Below are positions 1-6,994 of a stretch of 18,471 nucleotides of DNA, one piece after another. This DNA is from Actinophytocola sp050699915 (lineage in GTDB: Bacteria > Actinomycetota > Actinomycetes > Mycobacteriales > Pseudonocardiaceae). The stretch's first letter is position 1, and each line of letters opens with the position of its first letter. The notes below the pieces were generated by a model. That model did not search any database, was not told where the DNA came from, and was given only the letters and a program-made list of their open reading frames with translations. The DNA lies in contig NZ_JBOHGA010000122.1 in assembly GCF_050699915.1 (NCBI RefSeq), positions 1 to 18,471 of the forward strand, written 5' to 3'. The translations under genes and the position numbers were made by a program.

Positions 1-1
1 G

Positions 2-457
2 TACGAGCGGACCGGCGGCCAGGCGTACGGCTCGGTGTATCCGGGGCCGATCGGCGCGATCCTCACCCCGCAGCTGGGCGGCGGGTCCGGCGATGCGGAA
101 ACCGACGCGCTGCTGCGCTCGCTGCCCTTTGCGTCCTCGCTGTGCGGTGCGTGCTACGAGGTGTGCCCGGTGCGGATCGACATCCCGGAGGTGCTGGTTC
201 ACCTGCGCGGCAAGGCGGTCGAGGCGAAGGGCCCGTACACGCCGGAGGCGGTGGCGATGGCGGCTGCGTCGTGGGTCATGTCCGGGGCCGGCCGGTTCCG
301 CATCGCGCAGCGGCTGCTGTCGTTGCTCCGACTGGTCGCCCGGCGCGGGCGGATCAAGCGGCTGCCGTGGCCGGGGTCGCGCTGGACGGACTCGCGCGAC
401 GTGCCGGCGCCGCCCGCGGAGTCGTTCTCGGCGTGGTGGAGTCGGACCCGTGGCTGA
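2..457 (+). CDS. lutB: Lactate utilization iron-sulfur protein LutB, C-terminal part (5' end outside window)
   Basis: The reading frame is open from base 2 to a TGA at 455-457 and gives 151 C-terminal residues. It opens with the LutB-type stretch YERTGGQAYGSVYPGPIGAI and carries a ferredoxin-like CxxCxxxCP motif (Cys48, Cys51, Cys55 of the fragment), followed by the basic, hydrophobic tail usual for LutB. In known systems LutB is the 4Fe-4S subunit of the LutABC complex that oxidises L-lactate to pyruvate in the cytoplasm. The first cluster motif and the start codon lie upstream of the window. The next gene, lutC, overlaps its stop by 8 nt, so the two are translationally coupled. The identification rests on the conserved C-terminal motifs and the lutC neighbour. 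Confidence 0.93.
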   Translation, partial: YERTGGQAYGSVYPGPIGAILTPQLGGGSGDAETDALLRSLPFASSLCGACYEVCPVRIDIPEVLVHLRGKAVEAKGPYTPEAVAMAAASWVMSGAGRFRIAQRLLSLLRLVARRGRIKRLPWPGSRWTDSRDVPAPPAESFSAWWSRTRG

Positions 458-1070
458 CTCCCGGGAGGTCGTGCTCGGCCGGATTCGCCAGGCGCTGTCG
501 GACAGGCCGCGACCGCCCGCGGTGCAACGCGACTACGCCCGGACACGCGACGTCGGCGACGTGGTGGAGCTGTTCGCGCGGCGGGTCGCCGACTACCGCG
601 CGGTGGTCCATCGGGTGCGCGAGTCGGCACTGCCGTTGCGCATCGAGGAGTCGTTGCGTGCACGGGATGCACGCGCCATGGTCGCGCCCGCGGACCTGCC
701 GGGCTGGTGGCGGGTGGGGGAGGTGGTGTGGTCGCTGGACGCGCCGGCGCACCCGCTGCCGCGCGCGACGCTGGACCGGTCGGACGGCGTGCTGACCGGC
801 TGCGCGGTGGCGATCGCCGAGACGGGCACGATCGTGCTCGACGCGGGCGAGGCGCAGGGCCGGCGCGCGCTGACCCTGCTGCCGGACTACCACCTGTGCG
901 TGGTCCACGAGTCGCAGCTCGCGGGCACCGTGCCCGAGGCGCTGGCCCGCCTGGACCCGGTGCGCCCGCTGACGTTCATCAGCGGCCCCTCCGCGACGAG
1001 CGACATCGAGCTGGACCGCGTGGAGGGCGTGCACGGCCCGCGCAACCTGGAAGTCCTCCTGGTGCGCTGA
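450..1070 (+). CDS. lutC: Lactate utilization protein LutC (LUD domain)
   Basis: A GTG start at 450 gives 206 residues beginning MADSREVVLGRIRQAL, the usual LutC opening. The LUD (DUF162) signature is clear: GVLTGCAVAIAETGTIVLD at about residues 113-131, the LPDYHLCVVHESQL block at 144-157 and the terminal VEGVHGPRNLEVLLV at 191-205. LutC is the third component of the LutABC L-lactate oxidation system. The GTG lies inside the last codons of lutB (8-nt overlap), which supports this start over the longer upstream reading frame that merely shadows lutB. Nothing odd is seen in the sequence. The gene is close to a putative L-fucose pathway that could generate L-lactate. Confidence 0.95.
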   Translation: MADSREVVLGRIRQALSDRPRPPAVQRDYARTRDVGDVVELFARRVADYRAVVHRVRESALPLRIEESLRARDARAMVAPADLPGWWRVGEVVWSLDAPAHPLPRATLDRSDGVLTGCAVAIAETGTIVLDAGEAQGRRALTLLPDYHLCVVHESQLAGTVPEALARLDPVRPLTFISGPSATSDIELDRVEGVHGPRNLEVLLVR

Positions 1071-1110
1071 CGCCCGTGACATGCACGGCCCCGTAAGCGA
1101 ATGGAGATGA

Positions 1111-1148
1111 TCAATCGATTGAGGTCGTCGGTGGCGCCGGTCTAACAT
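1111..1148 (+). promoter_or_regulatory. Putative promoter with perfect palindrome TCAATCGATTGA, upstream of the TrmB/LuxR-like regulator
   Basis: Bases 1111-1122 form a perfect 12-bp palindrome. A -35-like TTGAGG (1119-1124) overlaps its right half, and 18 bp further is TAACAT (1143-1148), which fits the actinobacterial TANNNT -10. Transcription would start near 1155, about 30 bp before the regulator's ATG. An operator over the -35 box suggests repression, possibly autoregulation by the downstream gene; this is inferred from position only. Confidence 0.45.
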
Positions 1149-1183
1149 GAGCCGGCGTCGGGGCGGGCTTTACGGGTGGGGAC

Positions 1184-2158
1184 ATGTCCGTTTCCTACAT
1201 CTCTGGCAATGTCGGGCTGGCCGAGCTGACCGAGCGCGTCTACCGCGCGATCGTGCAGGACGGGCACCGGGATCCGCGGGCGCTCGGCGACAGCGTCGGG
1301 ATCGGGCCGGGCGCGCTCTCCGGCGTCATCGAGGAGCTCACCGAGCTCGGGCTGGTGCAGGTCGACGCCGGCGTGCTCGAGCCGCTGCCGCCCCGACTGC
1401 CCTTGCAGGCGCTCGCCGACCGGTACGTGCGGGCCGCCGCCGAGGCACGGGAGGCCTCCGAGGCGCTCGCCCAGGTCTGGGCGCGCCAGGCCCCGACGCC
1501 GGACTACCTGGAGGTCCTCACCACCACCGACCGCGTCATGGCCGAGACCACACGGCTGCACACCGAGGCCGAGCACGAGGTGCTGGCGCTGTCGATCGGC
1601 CCGAGCGGGAACAGCGCGCCGCCGCCGACCCGGCAGGCGGGGGCGGCCGAGGCGCTGCGCCGCGGGGTCGCCTACCGCGTGGTGTACGGCGCGCAGATCC
1701 TTCGCCGGGACGAGGTGATGGCGCTGGTGCGGGAGTCGGTCGAGGCAGGCGAGTCCGCGCGGGTCTTCCCCGACGTGCCGTGCAACCTCTCGATCGCGGA
1801 CGGCAGGCGCGCGATCCTCGTCGCCCCGATGCCCGGGCCCGAGCGGCTGCACGGGCTGATGTTCTTCGACGGCGGCTTCCTGGACTCGCTGATCGGGATG
1901 GTCGAGACGTACTGGACGCTCGGCGTGCCGATCACGGCCGGCCGCCGCGCGGTCGGGAAGGCCGGGGAGGGGCCGACGAAGGACACCCGGCGGCTGCTGT
2001 CACTGCTCGGCGCCGGCCTCACCGACGGCGCGATCGCCCGCGAGCTGTGCGTGAGCGAGCGGACCGTCACCCGGCGGATCATGGCGCTGCAGGAGTCGCT
2101 CGCCGCGCGCAGCCGGTTCCAGCTCGGCGTGCAGGCGGCCCGCCGCGGCTGGCTGTGA
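1184..2158 (+). CDS. TrmB/LuxR-type helix-turn-helix transcriptional regulator
   Basis: The gene encodes 324 residues from ATG 1184. Residues ~10-60 look like a TrmB-type winged helix (AELTERVYRAIVQDGHRDPRALGD, then an ELTELGLVQV wing). A middle region (~85-255) resembles the phospholipase-D-like effector domain of this class and includes VYRAADE-style segments such as YRVVYGAQIL. The C-terminal ~58 residues are a LuxR-type HTH (LLSLLGAGLTDGAIARELCVSERTVTRRIMALQESL). This architecture is common in actinomycetes, where such proteins are mostly orphan regulators, often of secondary metabolism or stress; the target here is unknown. It stands alone, 113 bp after lutC and convergent with the metallopeptidase gene (34-bp gap). 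No acceptor Asp receiver domain is present, so it is not a two-component response regulator. Confidence 0.82.
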   Translation: MSVSYISGNVGLAELTERVYRAIVQDGHRDPRALGDSVGIGPGALSGVIEELTELGLVQVDAGVLEPLPPRLPLQALADRYVRAAAEAREASEALAQVWARQAPTPDYLEVLTTTDRVMAETTRLHTEAEHEVLALSIGPSGNSAPPPTRQAGAAEALRRGVAYRVVYGAQILRRDEVMALVRESVEAGESARVFPDVPCNLSIADGRRAILVAPMPGPERLHGLMFFDGGFLDSLIGMVETYWTLGVPITAGRRAVGKAGEGPTKDTRRLLSLLGAGLTDGAIARELCVSERTVTRRIMALQESLAARSRFQLGVQAARRGWL

Positions 2159-2192
2159 CACCAGCCGCGACGGGCCGTCGAAGGGGTGGAGA

Positions 2193-3425
2193 TCAGGCCG
2201 CCGGGCGGTTCTTCGCGTCCGGGCGGACCAGGTTGGGCAGTTTCTTCTCGAACTTCTCGGCCAGCACCAGCGACGGCTGGACCGGGAACGGCGCCGTGGC
2301 CTTCGCGGCGAGCTGACGACCGAAGACCGCCGCCCGCAGGCGCTGGTTCGGTGTGCCGTGGTGGCCGGGGCTGTCGAACGAGCAGTCGCCGACCTCGTAG
2401 AAGGCCTGCTCGGCACGGTGCAGCTGCACCGCGTTGAACCCGAGCCCACGCTTGTGGGCGACTTGGTAGGTGCCGAACGTGTCAGCCATCAGCTCGGTGC
2501 GGCGGGTGGCCTCCGGCCCGGTCAGCGGGCTGTCGAACAGGTTCTGCTCGTACTGGACGTGGTGGGCCATCTCGTGGCCGACCACGGCCTGCGCGCCGGT
2601 CGTGCCCAGGCCGAGCACGTCCATCGCCTCGGTCAGGCCCTCGCCGAACACCATCTTGTCCGGAATGCCCTCGAAGATCGGGTCGGTCTCGCCCTCCGCG
2701 CTGAACGCGAACGCGTTGAGCGTGAAGATCGGGTTCGCCCCGCCGTCCAGGCCCGGCGTGGAGTTGAGCAGCGCCTGTACCTCGGTCGCGACCTCCGCGG
2801 CCTCGGCCTCGGAGACCCCGAACAGGACGCCGATGATGCGGGTGACGCGGGCGTGGTCGGCGAGCATGTCGCTCTGCATGGCCAGCGACTTCACGTCGAA
2901 CAGGTTGACGTCCCAGAACCGCTGGGCGTTGGTGAAGGCCTTGGTGATCGGACCCTTGTAGCCCGCCGGCAGGCCGTAGTCCGCGGTGTTGCGCGGCGTG
3001 CCGAAGAACAGCGCGTCATAGGTCGCATAGTCGAGCACGCCGAGCAGGGCCAGAACGAACAGCGTGTCCGGGGGGACGGGGGCGAGCAGGTCGTCGATGT
3101 AGTTGCGGAACGCCGTCGGCCCGCACTCGTACTGCGACGGGTCGATGGCGTCGGCCACCCGCTCGGTGCTGGTCTGCTCGACGTCCAGCTTCGCCCGGAA
3201 GGCGGCGAGCCGGTCCTGCCAGTCGCTCGGCAGGTGCGCGGTGATCGCGTCGAGCTGGGCCTGACCCGCGGTGCCGAGCCGGTGTGCCGACAGGCTCAGG
3301 GGAGCGGCGAAACCCTCGGCTGCCGGGGTGGCCGGTGCCGCGGTCGCGGCGGTGGCCTGACCCGGCACCAACGCGACGGTGACCGCGGCCACGACCGCGA
3401 CCACTAAGGGGATTCTCGGTCTCAT
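2193..3425 (-). CDS. Secreted neutral zinc metallopeptidase
   Basis: The protein has 410 residues. Residues 1-26 are a Sec signal peptide: MRPR, then a hydrophobic run, then GQATA. The catalytic signature is HEMAH at 284-288 (zinc ligands His284 and His288, general base Glu285), with TELMADTFG at 310-318 supplying the likely third ligand Glu311. GHHGTPNQRLRA at 354-365 matches the conserved C-terminal motif of the YpfJ-like neutral zinc metallopeptidases. It is therefore probably an exported protease; the substrate is unknown. The region between the signal peptide and the protease core (~40-230) is family-specific and I cannot assign it. The ATG at 3425 is preceded by GAAGGG. The gene is divergent from the fuconate dehydratase gene and has no evident metabolic link to it. 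Confidence 0.85.
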   Translation of the reverse strand: MRPRIPLVVAVVAAVTVALVPGQATAATAAPATPAAEGFAAPLSLSAHRLGTAGQAQLDAITAHLPSDWQDRLAAFRAKLDVEQTSTERVADAIDPSQYECGPTAFRNYIDDLLAPVPPDTLFVLALLGVLDYATYDALFFGTPRNTADYGLPAGYKGPITKAFTNAQRFWDVNLFDVKSLAMQSDMLADHARVTRIIGVLFGVSEAEAAEVATEVQALLNSTPGLDGGANPIFTLNAFAFSAEGETDPIFEGIPDKMVFGEGLTEAMDVLGLGTTGAQAVVGHEMAHHVQYEQNLFDSPLTGPEATRRTELMADTFGTYQVAHKRGLGFNAVQLHRAEQAFYEVGDCSFDSPGHHGTPNQRLRAAVFGRQLAAKATAPFPVQPSLVLAEKFEKKLPNLVRPDAKNRPAA

Positions 3426-3523
3426 ACAACGTGCCCTTCGTCATGTGGCGTACTCATGCGGACGCCTCGCGCGCCCAGTATTTGCTCCGGCTCGCGGCGC
3501 GGACAGCGATCGGCGTGGCCGAC

Positions 3524-3539
3524 CTCCGCCATGGCGGAG
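3524..3539. promoter_or_regulatory. 16-bp perfect palindrome in the divergent spacer
   Basis: CTCCGCCATGGCGGAG is perfectly self-complementary and is followed at once by another GGAGATCCGCC half. It lies about 100 bp upstream of the metallopeptidase start and 136 bp upstream of the dehydratase start, in the 250-bp divergent spacer (3426-3675). It could be a repressor site for either gene; the bound protein is unknown. Confidence 0.4.
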
Positions 3540-3572
3540 ATCCGCCACCAGGCACTCGGCGGGCACGCGCAC

Positions 3573-3675
3573 TGATCGGATCAATCTCCGTCAGCTACCT
3601 GCAGTGCTCTGGATTCCGTCGTGCTGATCAGATATACATCGGATGTCTGGTCGTTCGTCGAGGTTAGGGGGACGC
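3573..3675 (+). promoter_or_regulatory. Control region of the fuconate dehydratase operon with putative FCD-regulator operator
   Basis: This AT-richer stretch contains TGATC-G-GATCA (3573-3583), CTGATCAG (3624-3631) and the inverted repeat ACATC-G-GATGT (3636-3646). The last differs by one base from a sequence before the GntR gene (6642-6652). A possible -10, TATACA (3633-3638), overlaps the repeat; the matching -35 is weak (TGGATT, 3610-3615). A Shine-Dalgarno AGGGGG (3666-3671) precedes the ATG at 3676. The layout suggests repression by the nearby FCD regulator, which is an inference. Confidence 0.45.
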
Positions 3676-4971
3676 ATGCCGCGCATCGTCGGCCTGGACG
3701 TGCTGGACATCCGGTTCCCCACGTCCCGGGAGCTCGACGGCTCGGATGCGATGAACCCGGACCCGGACTACTCGGCCGCCTATGTCGTGCTGCGCACCGA
3801 CGACGGGCCTTTCGGCTACGGCTTCGCGTTCACGATCGGGCGCGGCAACGACGTGCAGGCAGCCGCGATCCGGGCGCTCGGCAGCATGGTCGTGGGCCGG
3901 CCGGTGCCGGACACGGCGGGTGCGCTCGCGGCGTTGTCCCGGGATCTCGTCGGCGACTCGCAGCTGCGCTGGCTCGGGCCGGAGAAGGGCGTGGCGCACA
4001 TGGCGATCGGCGCGGTGGTCAACGCCGCGTGGGACCTCGCCGCCCGGCGCGCGGACAGTCCACTGTGGAGCTTCCTGGCGGCGATGTCGCCCGAGGAGAT
4101 CGTCGGGCTGGTGGACTTCCGGTACCTGACCGACGCGCTCACCGAGGCCGAGGCGCTGGCGATCCTGCGGGCCGCCGCGCCCGGGCGGGCTTCGCGTGCC
4201 GCGCACCTGCGGGCCGCGGGGTACCGGGCGTACAGCACGAGCGCCGGCTGGCTCGGCTACTCCGACGAGAAGCTGGTGCGGCTGGCGAAGCAGGCGGTCG
4301 CGGACGGCTTCGACATGATCAAGCTGAAGGTGGGCGCCGCGATCGACGACGACGTGCGCCGGCTGCGGCTGGTTCGTTCGGCGGTGGGCCCGGAGGTGCG
4401 GATCGCCGTGGACGCGAACCAGCGGTGGGACGTCGGCCCGGCGATCGAGTGGATGCGCGCGCTCGCGCCGTACGACCCGTACTGGATCGAGGAGCCGACC
4501 TCGCCGGACGACGTGCTGGGCCACCGAGCGATCGCCGAGGCGGTGGCGCCGATCCGGGTGGCGACCGGCGAGCACGTGCAGAACCGGGTGGTGTTCAAGC
4601 AGCTGCTGGCCGCCGGGGCGCTGTCGGTGCTGCAGCTGGACGCGGCGCGGGTCGGCGGGGTCAACGAGAACGTGGCGATCCTGTTGCTGGCGGCCAAGTT
4701 CGGGGTGCCGGTGTGCCCACACGCGGGCGGGGTCGGGCTGTGCGAGCTGGTGCGGCACCTGGCGATGTTCGACTACGTGGCGGTGTCCGGCACCGACGAC
4801 GGCCGGGTCATCGAGTGGGTGGACCACCTGCACGAGCACTTCACCGACCCGGCCGTGGTGCGCGGCGGGCGGTACCTCGCGCCGACGCGGCCGGGCTTCT
4901 CGGCACGCATCCGTGATGAGAGCCTGGAGCGGTACGCCTTTCCCGACGGTCCGGAGTGGAGGCTCACGTGA
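3676..4971 (+). CDS. fucD: L-fuconate dehydratase (enolase superfamily)
   Basis: The protein has 431 residues, a normal length for the family. The N-terminal capping domain contains FPTSRELDGSDAMNPDPDYSAAYV, characteristic of fuconate dehydratases. The barrel carries the KxK motif (Lys216, Lys218), metal ligands Asp246 (VDAN), Glu272 (WIEEP) and Glu299 (TGEH), and the Asp322/His349 dyad (LDAAR, CPHAGG). Spacing agrees with the Xanthomonas enzyme as I recall it, offset by two. The reaction is L-fuconate to 2-keto-3-deoxy-L-fuconate plus water, in the cytoplasm. ATG 3676 has a strong ribosome-binding site. It is the first gene of a two-gene operon with the SDR (GTGA overlap). L-galactonate or D-arabinonate could be further substrates, and related acid-sugar dehydratases cannot be wholly excluded. 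Confidence 0.9.
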   Translation: MPRIVGLDVLDIRFPTSRELDGSDAMNPDPDYSAAYVVLRTDDGPFGYGFAFTIGRGNDVQAAAIRALGSMVVGRPVPDTAGALAALSRDLVGDSQLRWLGPEKGVAHMAIGAVVNAAWDLAARRADSPLWSFLAAMSPEEIVGLVDFRYLTDALTEAEALAILRAAAPGRASRAAHLRAAGYRAYSTSAGWLGYSDEKLVRLAKQAVADGFDMIKLKVGAAIDDDVRRLRLVRSAVGPEVRIAVDANQRWDVGPAIEWMRALAPYDPYWIEEPTSPDDVLGHRAIAEAVAPIRVATGEHVQNRVVFKQLLAAGALSVLQLDAARVGGVNENVAILLLAAKFGVPVCPHAGGVGLCELVRHLAMFDYVAVSGTDDGRVIEWVDHLHEHFTDPAVVRGGRYLAPTRPGFSARIRDESLERYAFPDGPEWRLT

Positions 4972-5717
4972 CGGACTTCGACGACCTGCGTGCCATCGTG
5001 ACCGGTGGTGCGTCCGGCATCGGCCTGGCCACCGCCGACCTGCTCGCCTCGCGGGGTGCGCGGGTCGCCGTGCTCGACCTGAACCCCGACGTGCCCGCGC
5101 CGCTGCACGGGGTGCGCTGCGACGTGTCCGACGACGACTCGGTGACGGCGGCGGTCGCGTCGGCGGTGTCGTCGCTCGGCGGTCTCGACGTGCTGGTGAA
5201 CAACGCGGGCATCGGCGCGCAGGGCGACGTGACGGCCAACTCCTCCGACGAGTGGCATCGGGTACTGGACGTGAACGTCGTCGGCATGGCGCGCGTGACA
5301 AGTGCCGCGCTGCCGGCCCTGCGGGACTCTTTGGTGGCGTCGGTGGTGAACACGTGCTCGATCGCGGCGACGCAGGGGTTGCCGAACCGGGTGCTGTACT
5401 CGGCGAGCAAGGGTGCGGTGCTGTCGTTCACCCTGGCGATGGCGACCGACCACCTCGACGACGGGATCCGGGTCAACTGTGTGTGCCCCGGCACGGCGGA
5501 CACGCCGTGGGTGGGCCGCCTGCTGGCCGCGGCCGCCGACCCGGCCGCGGAGCGCGCGGCGCTGGCCGCCCGCCAGCCGATGGGCCGCCTGGTCACGGCT
5601 GCGGAGGTCGCCCAGGCGATCGCCTATCTGGCAAGCCCCCTGTCCTCCTCGACGACCGGTACGGCGTTGCCCGTGGATGGCGGCATGTACGGCCTGCGCC
5701 CACGCCCCAAGGCCTGA
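4968..5717 (+). CDS. SDR-family dehydrogenase, probably 2-keto-3-deoxy-L-fuconate dehydrogenase
   Basis: This is a classical short-chain dehydrogenase of 249 residues. The NAD-binding motif TGGASGIG is at 12-19, NNAG at 78-81, and the catalytic residues are Asn103, Ser131, Tyr144 (YSASK) and Lys148; PVDGG near the C terminus is also typical. Asp37 at the end of beta-2 (VAVLDLN) suggests NAD+ rather than NADP+. The GTG start at 4968 overlaps the dehydratase stop as GTGA and has GGAGTGGAGG upstream; an in-frame GTG at 4956 is less likely. Because it is coupled to the dehydratase, I infer that it oxidises that product to 2,4-diketo-3-deoxy-L-fuconate. SDRs also serve as L-fucose 1-dehydrogenase in other organisms, so the two dehydrogenase roles in this cluster could be exchanged. 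Confidence 0.85.
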   Translation: MTDFDDLRAIVTGGASGIGLATADLLASRGARVAVLDLNPDVPAPLHGVRCDVSDDDSVTAAVASAVSSLGGLDVLVNNAGIGAQGDVTANSSDEWHRVLDVNVVGMARVTSAALPALRDSLVASVVNTCSIAATQGLPNRVLYSASKGAVLSFTLAMATDHLDDGIRVNCVCPGTADTPWVGRLLAAAADPAAERAALAARQPMGRLVTAAEVAQAIAYLASPLSSSTTGTALPVDGGMYGLRPRPKA

Positions 5718-5739
5718 CATGCCACTCGCACCGCCCACT

Positions 5740-5892
5740 TGTCCACACCCCCGTCCCGCGACTCGGTTTCCGTCAGACCTCGTCCGTAGACTGGAATGCG
5801 GGGGGCCCCCGCGAGCCCAGAGCACGATCGCGAGCTGTCCACAGGCGACGCTCGTCGGCCTGGAAGTGTCAGACCCCAGGCGTAGACTGGAA
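5740..5892. repeat. Two-copy direct repeat with a 96-bp period in the convergent spacer
   Basis: Three blocks recur at exactly 96-bp spacing: TGTCCACA at 5740-5747 and 5836-5843, GTCAGACC at 5772-5779 and 5868-5875, and CGTAGACTGGAA at 5785-5796 and 5881-5892. Five variable bases separate the last two blocks in both copies. The sequence between the blocks has diverged. This indicates an old tandem duplication or two insertions of a small intergenic element. It contains no open reading frame that I would call. Confidence 0.7.
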
Positions 5893-5896
5893 ATTG

Positions 5897-5921
5897 GGGG
5901 CCGGAGGCCACCGCCGGCCCC
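5897..5921. terminator. Putative bidirectional terminator hairpin
   Basis: GGGGCCGG (5897-5904) and CCGGCCCC (5914-5921) form an 8-bp GC stem with a 9-nt loop, between the convergent ends of the SDR gene and the GntR gene. There is no T-tract, as is common in high-GC actinobacteria. A second weaker hairpin, CGGGG/CCCCG-like at 5799-5811, lies upstream. Confidence 0.5.
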
Positions 5922-5938
5922 GAACCAGCGCCACGCGG

Positions 5939-6622
5939 CTAGTCGGCCGACCCGAGCGTGTTGCGCAGCCACTGCTCCACCCCGGCCACGTGCACCGTCG
6001 CCCACGAACGAGCCAGCTCGGGCTCTCGAGCGGCGATCGCATCGTAGATGGCGCGGTGCTGTTCCCGCGTCTTCGCCACCGCGCCCTCCTGGGTCAGACC
6101 GCGCCAGATGCGGGCCCTCGTCGTGGGGCCGGAGAGGCTGTCGATCAGCGAGCACAGCACCGGGTTGCCCGACCCCACTGCGATCCGGCGATGAAACTCC
6201 AGGTCGTTTGCCACCAGCGCCTCGACGGTCGGCGACTCGTCGAGGCCCTCCAGGAGGGCGGCTAGCTCAGCGATGTCCGAATCGGTCATTCGCAGCGCGG
6301 CCATCGCGGTCGCGGCCGGCTCCATGATCCGGCGCACCTCGAGGAAGTCCAGCACCGTGTCGTCGCGGTGGAAGTCCACCACGAACGTCATCGCGTCGAG
6401 GAGGAGCTTCGGCTCCAGGCTGGTGACGTACGTACCATCACCCTGGCGCACGTCCAGCACCCTGATCAGGCACAACGCCTTGACCGCCTCCCGCAGCGAG
6501 CTGCGCGACAGGCCCAGTCGGGACGCGAGGTCCGCCTCCTTCGGCAGCCGGTCGCCGGGCGCCAGCTCGCCGGAGATGATCATGCCCTTGATCTTGTCGA
6601 TCGCTTCGTCGGTGACCGGCAT
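5939..6622 (-). CDS. GntR-family transcriptional regulator, FCD (FadR) subfamily
   Basis: The protein has 227 residues. An N-terminal winged helix spans about 5-68 (KIKGMIISGELAPGDRLPKEADLASRLGLSRSSLREAVKAL, wing GDGTYV). The FCD effector domain spans about 88-215, with the usual metal-binding set Asp140, His144 (DLEFHRRI), His189 (EQHRAI) and His211. FCD regulators are usually repressors that respond to sugar acids or other carboxylates. This one lies between two halves of a sugar-acid pathway and is divergent, by 63 bp, from the mutarotase-dehydrogenase-lactonase operon, so it probably controls both halves and itself. The start at 6622 puts the winged helix at the N terminus and has GAAGGG upstream; the frame continues much further upstream, but without family similarity. 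Confidence 0.9.
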   Translation of the reverse strand: MPVTDEAIDKIKGMIISGELAPGDRLPKEADLASRLGLSRSSLREAVKALCLIRVLDVRQGDGTYVTSLEPKLLLDAMTFVVDFHRDDTVLDFLEVRRIMEPAATAMAALRMTDSDIAELAALLEGLDESPTVEALVANDLEFHRRIAVGSGNPVLCSLIDSLSGPTTRARIWRGLTQEGAVAKTREQHRAIYDAIAAREPELARSWATVHVAGVEQWLRNTLGSAD

Positions 6623-6641
6623 GGCTCGACCCTTCAGGCAG

Positions 6642-6652
6642 ACCTCGGATGT
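6642..6652. promoter_or_regulatory. Putative operator of the FCD regulator
   Basis: ACCTC-G-GATGT is an imperfect 5-1-5 inverted repeat in the 63-bp divergent spacer between the regulator and the mutarotase operon. It matches the perfect repeat ACATC-G-GATGT at 3636-3646 in 10 of 11 positions. The position suits simultaneous autorepression and control of the divergent operon. No clear -10/-35 pair could be recognised here. Confidence 0.45.
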
Positions 6653-6685
6653 TTCCCTCGCCAGAGTGCCACGAACGGAGACCCG

Positions 6686-6994
6686 ATGCGGGTAGCTCTG
6701 CACACTCGGCTCAGGCCGGGCAAGGAACGCGAGTACGAGCGCGTCCACGCCGTGATCCCCCCGGAGCTGGACATCGCCCTGCGCGAGGCCGGCGTGTCCG
6801 CGTGGCGCATCTGGCGCGACGGCCTCGACCTCTTCCACCTCGTCGAGGTCGCCGACTACGCCGGCATGCGCCGGGCCCTGCGCGACCACCCCGCCAACGT
6901 GGCATGGCAGGCCCGCATGGCCGAGCTGCTCGACGTCGAGGACGACTACTCCGGCACCGACACCGGTCTCGACCTCGTCTGGGAGCTGCCGTGA
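6686..6994 (+). CDS. L-rhamnose mutarotase-family protein, probably L-fucose mutarotase
   Basis: The protein has 102 residues of the RhaM (PF05336) dimeric ferredoxin-like fold. It begins MRVALHTRLRPGKEREYERVH; His21 aligns with the catalytic His of E. coli RhaM, and the fold ends with WQARMAELLDV. It differs from the second family member in this window (11022-11339): IPPE replaces the VWPD motif, and the substrate-side sequence is RIWRDGLDLFHLVEV. Its place as first gene of an operon with a sugar 1-dehydrogenase and a lactonase suggests that it equilibrates the anomers of L-fucose to supply the dehydrogenase. GGAG lies 5 nt before ATG 6686. Its stop overlaps the next start (GTGA). The substrate is inferred from context. 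Confidence 0.8.
   Translation: MRVALHTRLRPGKEREYERVHAVIPPELDIALREAGVSAWRIWRDGLDLFHLVEVADYAGMRRALRDHPANVAWQARMAELLDVEDDYSGTDTGLDLVWELP

Noticed and set aside
3664..5301. 545-codon minus-strand open frame
   Set aside because: It is antisense to the fuconate dehydratase and SDR genes, whose active-site motifs are intact on the plus strand.
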